Shown piece by piece: positions 13,351-26,132 of a DNA stretch of 64,000 nt (position 1 is its first letter; each line of letters begins with the position of its first letter). The translations under genes and the position numbers were made by a program. Source of the DNA: Centroberyx gerrardi (Eukaryota; Chordata; Actinopteri; Beryciformes; Berycidae); contig NC_136017.1 of NCBI RefSeq assembly GCF_048128805.1, positions 11,496,807-11,560,806 of the forward strand. Reading direction: 5' to 3'. Below the pieces are notes generated by a model. It saw only the letters and a list, made by a program, of their open reading frames with translations, ran no database searches and was not told where the DNA came from.

Positions 13351-16300
13351 CTCTCAGTCCCAGATTGCAAGTGACAAGCAGGTCCTCCTGTGATTACGCC
13401 CATGACTCTGAACAGATGAACACTAACTGGTTCAGCGATTCCAGAATCATTTGGGTTTGGCACACATGGCTATTTTGGTTACATGGTGATTGAAAGGCTT
13501 GTTGGCCTGCTATTCATGCAGTATTTTAATACATATCCGAAGCTCTGAAACTTTGCTGAAACTTGTTGCCAGTAGATGAGAAACCCTGATTGTAATAGCT
13601 GCTGTAGTACTAGCTGTAATACTACTGTAAGACTAGCGCTCACAGTTTATCTGTGTGTGTGTCTGTGTGTGTGTTGGCTTCCGTGGTTTCTTTTTGCATG
13701 CGTACATCTGTGTCTGTTTGTCTACCTCTCTGTGTGTGTGTGTGTGTGTGTGTGTGTCTGTATGCCTGTCCGACTCTCCCGCTCCCAGGTTTGCCGTGAG
13801 TTCCAGCGGGGTAACTGCGCCCGCGGCGAGACCGACTGCCGCTTCGCTCACCCCAGCGACAGCCCCATGATCGACACCAGTGACAACACGGTCACCGTCT
13901 GCATGGACTACATCAAGAGCCGCTGCTCCCGCGAGAAGTGCAAGTACTTCCACCCCCCGGCCCACCTGCAGGCCAAGATCAAGGCCGCCCAACACCAGGC
14001 CAACCAGACAGCCGTGGCTGCGCAAGCCGCAGCCGCAGCTGCAGCCATGGTGAGAGCGCAGCACCGCAACCTCCCTACCTACTGCCCACACCGAGTGGTA
14101 GAGCAAGCCAGGAAACACACACACACACACACATACATACATACTTTGTCTTGGTTGGTAAACATCCAGATCTCATGAGTTCTCTCCTTTTTCAGAACAG
14201 ACTGACAATAAGAAGCAAGAGCTTGTAAGGTCTGGATGGGATAACAAGGCTAGTTGATAGGGCCTATATATCTATATACCATGAAACTTCCAATAAACGC
14301 TTGGACTTTTTCTTGCAATAGCCTGGGAGGCTTTTATATTGCAGCAAATGAACTGATGTGTTATTATTGGAGGTTTTACGGTAGCGGAAGAGCAAGTAAA
14401 CACACTATGTACACTCTGTTTATTCACACTCTAATGAAGATACATATTAGTAGAGGGGTTCTGGTACAAAGCTGCCTCTACCTAGTTATCTTGGTACTGC
14501 TACCTGACTCAAACAAAGCACAGACTGTCTTTGAATTGCCGATAGGTTATGTGTCCAGGAGTATGAACTAGCAGTAATTTAGTAGCGGAACTAATTGACC
14601 GGAGCCACACACTCACTGCGCTGCAATTTGTAATCATGGCCCCTGTGTCTTTCAATTAAGTTGAGGTTTAGAGATCAAATTTGAGCAACTTTGTACCAGT
14701 TAACAATGATATCCATTTAATACCACACATAGGCTCAGTGAACACACATGATGTAACTACAAATCACAGTGGTAACAATATGCACAACAAATAACATGCT
14801 GTTTTTGTTGACACCCACAGTAACATAAAATGTGGAGCACTGCTTTATTACTGTATAAAACATACCCACCTTTGCTGGTTTATTCTAGTGGACTCCCGTA
14901 TACAATTCACTAACAATACTCATCCCAAAGTGAGGCCATTGTATACAATAAACAGGGTTTAGTGAGACCTAAACGCATCAGTATAATGCCGCCACAACAA
15001 TCTGTTATTATCTCGCCGCAGTCCCCTTTTATTTTCCAATGCCCTTGGTTCATACAAAGACAATGTGCTGGCCCACCCCCCCCACACCCCACCCCCTCTG
15101 CTCTCAATGATAAGTGCGGCTCTCTGCAGATCAGTGCAAATTGAATCAGAGAGATGGATGAGAGCGTGTGGCCGAGGGTGACATCATGGGTGGGGTTTAC
15201 CCTCCTCTGCCTTTAGATGGAAAAATCCTCCCAACGAGCCGAGGAAGAGAGACAGACAGACAGATAGATGGACAGACAGCCTGTCAGACAGACAGACAGA
15301 AAGACAGAAGGATTTGGCAGTAGATGGTGTGTCTTGGCTGCGCCCCACCCTCCCCTAGGCTCTGAGTGGCTTCTTTTGAATGGTGGTTTGGCTGCTGCAC
15401 TCACACGCCTTTTACTGCGCCAATGTGCTGACTGACTTTTTTCCCCCATGGCATGGGCATGCTTTTCGCGTTGCACATACCTCTCATTGGCTTGCTCCAT
15501 TGCTGCTTGCTCTCCCTGTCCTTCCTCCACAAGTCCACAGTGCGGGTGATAAGGTGACTGTAAGCACAGGTTGTCCGCGCACATAACGGTAGTTGCATAA
15601 AAACAGGAAAACCTCAACAGCAAAATGGAACATGCATAAATAAAAGAAAGCCTGAGACCCCAAGTCGTTATAACCTGACGCTGAACTGTCAGCGCTGTTG
15701 TCTTAAAGGTGCACTGCGTGCCTTAAAACAACTCTGAAAAGCAGAACAGCTTCCATATGAGGTAAACAACGCACCGTCAAACAACAGTCGGAGTCGGAGC
15801 CAACCTTGCTAGCGCATTGTCCTCACACTCCCATACTCCATGCTCCTTTGTTTCTCATATGACCCAGTTTATCTACTTTATGACCCAATTCTCAGTTTAC
15901 CACTTAACAGTTATGAGCTGCGCTAGAGGTGAGGGGGGGTTAACCTTAGGACAAAGAGTTGTTTAGTCAGCACCTTTAAACCAATTTTCTCTCAGCCCTT
16001 AGTGTATACTGAAGCGCTTTTATCAAAGCAAAGCCCATAAAGACTTTATACTATACTGCTTCAAGTAGATAGTATCACTATCCATAATTCACTTTTTTTT
16101 TTTTTTTTGTAATCTAAAACAAATAGGCTTTGCCCCAGACTGAAGTTTATTGCAGATAAGATTATATATTAACTGGTACAGCTGCAGTGAGAAGATTCTA
16201 GTGTTAATATAATGTTGTTACTGTGCCACATTATCTGTTGCCTGCCATGCTGTGATCTTCTTCCTCATTGCAAGTCGAATGCAGTCATCTTTGCTTTTCA

Positions 16301-19300
16301 TGTCAGTTTAATAGACCATCTCCCATTTGAACTAACCATAATGTTTCAGTCTGTTAACACTACAGTACATCGGCGATGCATTGTTGCTCTTTAGTAGGAT
16401 ATACCGCTAGAAAATCCACATACATGAAGCAAGAGGCTTGTGCATGGGCTCCTTAAGTGCTATGCTCGTCACATCTGTCATTTTTTTTTTTTCTTTCAGC
16501 AATGCCATCAAATGTTTCATTCAAAAGTAACTTGGAGTAATGAAAACATAACTTGAAATAAAACTGGAAGCTTAAATTATCACCTAACATTTAGTGATAA
16601 AGCTTAACGTTAACCCCGCTAGGCTGGCTCCGTATTGAGTGTGTTATTTAATTGCCCCTAGATTTTAAAGTAAGACGTATTTATCTGTTAGTTGGATCTA
16701 GGAGGAATATAAGAATAAACAGAGCTCCACATTCTGTGATTTAATTATGACTAAGATATTGTCACCTCACACTGTGTCACTTCCCCGAGTTCATTGATCA
16801 CACTAACACATTCCCTCATGGTGCAGTATTGGTTTGAGGATTTGTCACTTATATCAAGCACTAGATGAGATGCCACGTTGTGAAGCGACACCACTACAGA
16901 AAATGATGTGATTGCTAAAATGTCGGGCTACTTCTTGTACCTGACACGAGGGTGGCAGCACCCCATCAGTCTCTCACATGTAATAGTGTTTATCTGTAGT
17001 TCCAACCTGCCCACACAAATGTGTCCAGTACTTGCAGCCAGTTGTGAGGGCAGGGCTAAATAACTCGAGAGGCTCTTGTCAGAGGTCACTCACATCCCAG
17101 TCTGTTGTGGTTGTTTAAGTCACTTCTCAGGCTTTTTGTTTTTGAACAGGCCCAAAAAAAGAGAGTACCCAAGCAGCACTGTAATTATTGTGTGTGTACA
17201 GGACTGTAGTTTTGGCTGAATATCCTACTTTGAAATCTGCAGAGAACCTCTGTTCAGATCTCATGTAAGGTTTCAGCCCAATATCTATAGTCAGTATCAA
17301 TTGTGTTTACCCTACTACATTTTGTTGTTGCGTAGATGTTAAAAGACTTGATTTTCTTGTTCAGAAATAGTTTACGTTACTACTAAAATGCTTTCCCAGT
17401 AGTTTTAAGTACATCATAGAATCTTGCTTTTTTTAACCAAAGGTTAATGTAGATGCTTTTTTGCTTTTGTACTAATTCAAAAAGTAGCAATGTTTCTTTA
17501 AAGTAAACAAAACAAAACAATTTTTTGTTTATGTGCATGCCTATTGTTTTGTATGTGGTATACTTGCATTCAGATTATTTTTGTTTTTGTTTTTTTCCTT
17601 CTCACCTATCCACAATGCAATGCTGTCCCCCATGACGCACCTCTGCTTGCTGTTACCTGTATGTTAATACGCTTGAATCCCATTGGCCCACTGCCATCAT
17701 GTGCTCGCTGCCTGCTAATTAAAGACTCAGTCGACTGCCAAAGCAATGAAGCGACCCCTCGAGGCAACTGTAGACCTGGTACTTTGACCTTTCACCTTTT
17801 GCTTTGCATGTAGCTTCTTTAATTGTACTGTAGCCACTCACAAAATTTAAGTTGGCTCTTTTGTTTTTGTGAAACCCTGTAAGACACTGTAAATATATGT
17901 ATTTCTACGCCATTAATAATCACCAGTGGCAATTATGGATTGTAGTGTACTGTACATTGATTTAATTAACAACTACAACGTAATGTTAAATTAATTCCAG
18001 TTATCACACTATTTTCCTAAGTGTATTGTTGATGATTGCCTTGCTATGGTGTAGTTCCTCATTGTCCTTGTGATAGTTACAGCAAGTTTCCATTATTACC
18101 TTGTTGTGCTGTGCATAGCCAAATAACAGATTTAAAAGTGCCAGTGTTGACGTCTCTAATTATACAGTTAAAATCTCCTCTCCCTCTACTGTGCGTCTTC
18201 CCCCGGCCAGGCGTTCCCCCACGGCGTCCTCCAGCCCCTACCAAAGAGACCAGCACTTGAGAAGAGCAACGGGGCAAGCTCCCTGTTCAACCCCAGTGTT
18301 TTGCACTACCAGCAGGCTCTGGCCAACGCACAGCTCCAGCAGCCCGCTTTCTTTCCCACAGGTAAGAGCACATCGAAATACTTGTATGTACGCACACAAC
18401 ACAGGAACACACAGACACACACTGAATGCGCTTAGCTAATCTTCTAGTATGCCGAGGGATTTCGGGAGTTTCTCATCTCTAAGTGAGAGAACGTCATGAT
18501 CAGTAATGTTGGGTTTTTTTTTAGTTTATGGGTTAGAATCTTTTTTTTTTCTCCAAGAGGAAATTAATTTGAATGACGCACAAATGGAGCTCTGATGTGA
18601 TCGTGTGTGATAACGCTTCAACTATTCACCATGCCATCCCTAAACTTTGATCTAGCGCCTGCCTATATAAACATGTAATTGCTGCCAGGTGGAAGGGCAG
18701 TGTAGAGGGACAAATAGGCTTTGATCAGAGGAATAAAAGACGATCGTTTTTGGCTGATATATCGCCACCTGGCTTATGATACACCTGCCGTTTTAACGCC
18801 CAGGCATAAAGAGGAGCAGAACGAGCCAGGTTGTGTGCAACAGAAAGATATTTAGAACCAGGTTTAGGTTCCAATTTGGGGGGGGGGGAAAGAACATGAA
18901 GAAAAACTATAATCCTTTTGAAGAAAATAATGGTTCATTTTGTGAGCAGCCTATTTGGCGTCTATTTAATCTTTCTTGACAGACATCGATATTGGAAAAA
19001 AATCCCATTTAAAAAAAGTGATTTTGTTCCAATTTTCCCATATTAATTCAGGCCTGTTCCCGTATTCCCCTTTAGTTCTGTGCTGCTCCCCCCCCCCAAA
19101 CAAAACGCTCTCGCTGTCTATTTCACACATAGAAACTAACAGTAGCTTGGGCCCCCTCGGGTTACCTACTAAATGAGTTAACTGCAGCTAATGCATTAGC
19201 CTCTGGCCGCGTTGAGTCACGAGGATGAGACTCCTATCCCCCGCTCCCTCCATCTCTCTACCTCTTCTTTTTGTCTCTCTGCGGTGTGTGATGCCTGACA

Positions 19301-21452
19301 GCCCCTCTACCTCCCTCCATCCCTCCCTCCCTCTCTCTCTCTGTATCTGTGTGTGGGAAGCAGCCCCGGGTCAAAGTCGTGTTTGCAAATAATTCTTAGC
19401 GTTTGTTTTAATCTGCTTGGAGTGCCAGATGGGTGGGGTATCCCCCCCACGTAGGGCAAAACAATGAGCGCCGACAATGTTAGACAATCACAGGAGAGTG
19501 TTTGAAGGTTAATGTAATATTTTTATGTGACTGGCAACTTATCTGAATTGTTCCAATGCAGTAAACCCCACCCATCTGCTAGTCTAAGCAGGTTAAAACA
19601 AATTCCAAGAACCATTTGCAAATACTATTCGACCCAAATGTGGCGGGAAGCGTGATGAGATCGTTGTGCTGACATTGCATGATGCTGCTGTTCGGCTCTA
19701 TAACCTCCTCAACTCCCAGCCCCTAACTTCTCCTGTCTCTGTTATACTCCCCACTTAGTCTTCTCTCTCTTTTCCTGGAAATGACTCATTTGTTAATATG
19801 TGTGACAGTACTGTACACTCCCACACTCAAATCAAAATCAATGTATCAGTCAAAATTAGTCTTGCATTACACAAATGTACTAGTTGCAGCCATTTAATTG
19901 CGTTCATGTGGCCATTTAAAAGTATACATGTCCAAGAAATTTTGAAAATGCATTCAAAATCTTTTTTTTTTCAAGCAGTCAAGTGTTAAAAGTTGATTTT
20001 GGCTGCTGGTGGAGTAGTAAACCTGTTTAAGCAGCTGTGCAGCATGCTGAACCTGGCCACAAAGCCTCAGATCAGATACATCAGTTTGCTTTGTGTTTAA
20101 TTTGGCTGCAACTGTATGTAAAACAATATTGTACCACTAATACTGTATAGAAGTCCTCTACTCACTGTATGGCATCCACAAGTGGCTGACCGCACCGCTG
20201 TAACAGTAGCAGCTGAGCTTGTGACTCTTATCAACTGGGCATGTTGGTTTTAACAGTAAATCTCCAAGCTTTTTTTGCCTTGTCTAACCTTGTTGTTCTC
20301 CTCCCTCTCAATTAACCCATTTCTCTCTTTCTCTCTCCCTCTCTCCTCTCTCTCTCTCTCTCTCTCCACTGCATGGCCACACAGGGTCAGTCTTGTGCAT
20401 GACTCCTGCTAGCAGTCTTGGTAGGTCCTGACCTTCCCTTGTTCTCTCACACACTCTTTGATATAGATGGGCGGGGGGGGGGAAGCGGGATGAGTGGGCG
20501 ACATCCGCAGCCCTTGCAGGTGACACAAAAGGTCATCGCTTGTTTGTGTCTGTGAAACGTTTCAAAATGTGCTGTAAGAAATTCAGTTTTCCAATTGAGC
20601 CAACTGTCCATTCCTTCAGTCCGGTGAGGCTGGGATATTGATCTGAAACACACATTTCATGTCCACTTTGTATCACCTGAAAGGAGTTGGCTTTCAGTTG
20701 GGCCTTGAACTTCTTGTTTTCTTATTTACCTTTTTTCTTGCTAATACCCAGTGTATTAATGATTAAAATGTCATTAGTGTGGTCAAGATACTGCAGACTG
20801 TACTCCTAAACTTATCTGTCCTTCAGCTGTAGGCTAGATATTGTCTGTTTGCTGTGCTGTGTTGATCAGGAAATTTAAATCAGTTTCCCAGAGAAATTAT
20901 TTGAACCGCCTTGCTAGAGCTTTTGTCTCTGCTAACAAGGGATGGGAATGGTAATCGGGTAATCGACAGGTGATACACTAGTCGATGGTAGAACACTGAA
21001 CAAAACTCATTTTAACTCAATTTGATGTACATGAAGTCATCTCTGTTGTCTGATCTTGACAGAGTTGCATGTTTTTGGTGTCTTCGACTAGATACTTTTA
21101 GATTAAATGGCAGTGAAAAAGTCAAAATTCCCATCCCTACTGCCAAAAATCTCGGCAATCGATTCATTGAAATTCGTCTCCTGTGCTCCTCAACTTCTCT
21201 GGGAAAACAGCAAACTGATTTTCCGTCTAAATTTCCTTACTTGTGATTGTAATCAGCTTCTCTCCTCTTGTTTTTTTTGTTATTTTTTTCTCCCATGCTC
21301 TCTTTTTCTTTCTTTCTTTCTTTCTTTCTTCCTTGCTTTGCATTGTGAATGGTTGCATGCCATCTGCCGGTGTAACCCTAACGATGGCTTGCTGGCTCTC
21401 TGTAACGTCCACCACCTCCACCTCCACCTCCACCTCCACCTCCACCACCACC

Positions 21453-21505
<53 letters not shown>

Positions 21506-23681
21506 ATGATACCGTCGAAACACACAAACCACAACTGTTGCCATGGTTACCATAATGCTCCACCTACCTGTCCATTGCTTCCACCTCCTTCCCTCCCCCC
21601 TCCTCCTCCTCCTCCTCCTCCTCCTCCTCCCTCTCCCCTCCCCCACCTCCCTTCTCCCACCCTCAAAAAAAGTCCCAATGATGTACAGTGCTACGCCTGC
21701 TACTGTCTCTGCAGCAACAACTCCTGCCACAAGTGTCCCCTACGCAGCAACAGCACCAGCCAATCAGGTTTGCTCCTTTTAAAGCTTTCTTTCATCAGTC
21801 CCCGGAGCTCTGAATAAGTACTGCCTTAATAGTGAGCTGCGCTAACCTGCAGCTGAGCCCACGCCCGGCCCTCCACATCCATCCGCCTGCACCGGGCGAG
21901 CTCACACTGGCATGAAAAGCCTGTGAGTGGGTGTTTTCCCGAGAATCTGAAGCAAGGGGCTACCTGAGCCAGTCAGCGCCAGTACAGTCTGTTTTGTATC
22001 GTATTTCTTGCAAAATGCCGTACATTTTCAGCGAGCGCTGCCAGAGCCCCGCCAGCCACTCCAACAAGCACTTCTTCAGAGCTCCCACATTTGCAAAAGT
22101 AGTAGTTGTGTTGTGTTGCACTACTTCCTGGTTTTGTTTTGCATGTTCTGTTTTAAGTTTTATTTTTCCACTTTCTCGTTGTTGTCGAATAAGCCTCTCC
22201 ATCTGCAGCAGGGGCGTCATCTGTATTGCTTGTGTGCCGTGCAAACATACACGCATTCACGCGCGCAAACACACACACGCACACGCACTCACGCGCATAC
22301 ATAAAGACAATTACCGCAGCAAAACCTCAGCAGTTCCAGCCAGTCTGCAACAGTCTCACAGGCGCCATGTTGGATCCTGTCCTGCATTTCACCTTCTTAC
22401 CTCTTCCTGGTTGCGGGATAAAAGGGGCAAATAAATCACGTGAGGAAACAGTTTCTGGGCTGCGCTTGTGAGGGTGAAGCAGAGACAGGGAAAATGATCA
22501 GAGGGGCCGTCTAAAAATGGCCTCTGATAGCCAGCTCTCCCGTCGCTGTGTGTCAGCGGGAGCCGGGGAAGCGGGGCCGAGCCCGAATGCCAGAGTGACG
22601 CATGTGTGCCCCATTTTAAACCTGGAAATCACAGCACAATGCCGGCCCTCTGGCCACACGCAGTTGGCAATCATTTTCCTTCCAGTTCTTCATAGAGGGT
22701 CCTCGAGGGCTCTGCTGTACACACAGATGAACAGATGAGGGGAGCGATGTGTGTCCACAGGTGAAAATTTCACTTGCCCACAAGCCCATCATTTTCAGAC
22801 CCAAATTGCCCACAATAGCCAGAATTTGAATGAGGGCGAGTGGAAATGGTTTGGACATTCAAGACACCTGAATAGAGGCAGTTTGAGATTTTCTTTAGAA
22901 CAGTGTGTTAGAAGTAAAATGCATTATTATTATTATTAGAGACAAAAATCCCTAAGTTTCATCCCTTTTTGTGTCACCTCTTTTCTGTTTGATGTGTAGT
23001 GTTAGGATGTGTAGTGCTAGATTCTTACTGCCTTACTTCATCTTACATAAGGTGTCCTTTAGCCTCACTGTACAGAGAAAACCAGTTATTTCGCAGTTCC
23101 AGCTCTCTTCCTCTTAAGAAACCATGTTAGGGTTCGGGGTCTTTCTTCTTCCTGTATGAAGGCACCAGGGTCGGGGTTTTTTTTTAAAAGCCTCAAATAT
23201 CCTATCTTGAATGAAATACCTGAGCAAGGATTCTCTCAGTTGCCAAGGAATAACAGGTTCATTTTAAATTCTGAATTGCTAATTGCTGCGAGTGAATTGA
23301 CTTTAATCCTGCTGTGTGCTTCATACTGTATGACGGTGCCACGTTCCCCTCTGGCCTCGCTTTCTCAAATGTGAAAACGTTTCCCCGAGACCTCCCCTCT
23401 CATCATTAAGGAAGACAGCAGCCAGATACCTCCTGCTTTATTGCCCCTCGCAGGCCGCCGGTGCGTGCACTTCCTGTGAGTCACCGTCTCTTCCTGTAAT
23501 TGGCATGCAGCAGCAGTAGCAGCAGGAAGCAGAGCTGCTCTTTAAAAATGCATGTGGGACAAGAGCTGGAGAAACACTGACGTCAGCCCCTCGCTCTGTC
23601 TGTCTCCGTCTGTCCCTCTCCCTCTCTCTCCTCCTCTCTCTCTCTCTCTCTGTCTGCTCATCTCTCTCTCTCTCTGTCTGC

Positions 23682-23740
<59 letters not shown>

Positions 23741-26100
23741 CCTCCACGACTAAAGATCCTTCCTGCTAGGACACAGTAAACACCTTAAATGGCCAGCTGT
23801 GCTGCATACAGCACAAGGCCTTTCGACCACAGACTACCTCCTCATCCCCATCCTATCTATTTGAGAATAAAAACCCGGACCATTATTGTTAATCATCTAC
23901 TTCATTGTTTTTGCTGAAAACACCCTCCACCCAAAATGTTAGCTTCCAGCCAAATCCTATTGGCACTGAGTTTGTGCTGATGCTAGCTGGTTAGCATCAG
24001 CCATTAGCATCTCCCTAGCTGTTACCTGGCTCCGCACACCTATATCCTGAGCCATGTCAAACTGCGTGGAACGTAGTGAAGAGGATTAAATGGGCATGGT
24101 GTGCTGTTGTAAATCTTGTTCCTCTTTTGTAACATTTGTGTTGGCACCAGTGTATTTTTTTTCTATCATTGAATAGGGCCCCCTACTCTAAAGGAGAGGC
24201 CATAGAGACCACTCTGACTCAAAGAACTTCACATTTCAATGGAGAGTTTTAGAATCACAAGGTCTAAATGCTGTTTCAAAGGTCTTTTCACTCCACTAAT
24301 AAAGGAAACTATAGGAGAAACACTGATTTATACACACACACACACAGAGGGCAGGACGTTGCAGACATGTCGAGGGGCTCAGCAGGCCGATAAGGCTCTT
24401 GTCTGCTTAATTAGAGTCCATGACCTTCTGATCAGCCCGGTCTGTCATTTTGACAATACAGGGAGTAGCCAATCACGCCGTTCCATGTCCCAGGTCATAT
24501 TAACCAAGCTAACAGTGTTAGCCTCTCCGACAACGTCACAGGTCTCACCGGACAGATTGTTAAGTTGTAGTGCCCTCTACTGTCTGAATACGCAAGTACA
24601 TACACACCACAACAATGTCCAGCCATTACTTTACATGCATTGTTGGTCATAGGTTATCAGGTTTGGCAGTGAAGTGATGGGAAAATAGTTTGTTGAAATT
24701 TTGAAAGAATAAGACAGGGATACTGCTCTTTAATTGGAGGACCTGAGTCAGTAAGCAACTGCCTTGCTAAAGTGGTTTTGAGCAAGACACTGAATTACTA
24801 TTATACACTATTATTCTTATTACTATTAACAGACTGAGTCATCAAAATCCAATACATTCAAAATCACAATCTGATGATTAATCTATGGAAAATCTACAAT
24901 TTTTCAAACCATAATTGTCCATTGTCCAGTACGCTCTGTGTTTCCACTATGTTTTCGACCACACTTTGTTACTCAGCCAGCCACATCATCAGTATCTGCC
25001 ATCTAACTGTTGCGAGTGCTATCTCCCTCACTTGTTTCAGGGCTGCCTTTTTATCCCATGTGTGTGTCACTGGAACATGCTGCTGGTATTACTGCACCAG
25101 ATCCTGGACAAACAGTACTTGCAAATAACTCTCAGCATTAGTTTTTACCCACCTGTAGTGCCAGATGGGTGGGGTGTACTGTCTTATCTGGCAAATCCCA
25201 CCCATCTGGCACCCAAACCGAACCAAAAAATGTATGTGCAAATAATATTTTTTCCTATTTCTGTACTGAACCGCGGAGCCGGCTTTCTGCACATCACACA
25301 CACTCCGACTGTGGCGACCTTCTGTGATGTGTGATGCGACCAGTGGCTTCTGTCCTTTGCTGGCATTGGCCATTAACAAGCGCCATGCTGCTTTGTTCTG
25401 CGGTGGCTTGCTGCCAGTGGCAACATCGTGATGGCAGCCAGCAGCTCCTCTACCTGTCTCACCCCCCTGTAGACTCATCTCTCTCTGTCTCTCTCTCTCT
25501 CTGTCTCGCTCTCTCTCTCTTGTGGCAGATTAGTCCTCTGAAGAGAAGACATGCAGAGGTGAACAGACCTGGGTCAAATGCTATTTTGTAAATAATTGTT
25601 AGCATTTGCTCTTATCAGCACAAAGCAGCAGATGTGTGGGGTTTACTGCATCTGGACAACTCCGATGGTGTCACAGAAACTGTTAATTGACTAATTGGCA
25701 AACATTTCCCTGTGACTGTCTAAACTTTCTGGCACACATTGTATTGTCCTATGCGGTAAACCCCACCCATCTGGTGCCTAAAAGAAACCCAAAAAAGGAT
25801 TTACAAATCCTTTAGTAAGGATTTGACCCAGGTCTGAAGCAGACACCACATGCATTAGAAATATATATTCCATGTATTTATCAGTTAGCCTCAGTATCAT
25901 GTTAGCTCATCGTTTATTTTGTTTGTGACGTTCAGTTGAAATGCACCATCACAAGAGTGTGTATCGAACCATGGCAATGCAGATTTTACGTTACATTACA
26001 TTACATAAACTTCTGACCGGAATGGCTTCTTAGTGAATTAAGAAACGTTTCCCTTTGACAGGTGAACTAAACTTATCTCTCCTTGTGTCTTCTCTCTTTC

Positions 26101-26132
<32 letters not shown>

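Larger units (their letters stand above)
14050..17724 (+). other. mbnl2: mbnl2 intron upstream of the 54-nt exon
   Basis: No other exon recognised. Contains a TTAA-flanked MITE (15703-15979), a GACA/GATA-like run at 15250-15308 and a 16-nt T run near 16093. The last kilobase is AT-rich and includes the splice-regulatory zone described separately. Confidence 0.6.

Noticed and set aside
13633..14142. 169-codon minus-strand frame over the mbnl2 zinc-finger exon
   Set aside because: Shadow of the GC-rich + strand exon; reads Cys/Val repeats at its ends from the GT and CA runs.
15703..15979. Considered as a possible regulatory palindrome of mbnl2
   Set aside because: TTAA flanks and inverted ends fit a MITE better.
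21107..21817. 236-codon frame with poly-His and poly-Gln
   Set aside because: Created by the CCA/ACA triplet runs; it crosses the mbnl2 95-nt exon in a different frame and has no domain.
23990..24015. gatgctagctggttagcatc mini-palindrome
   Set aside because: Eight-base arms only; expected by chance in 64 kb.
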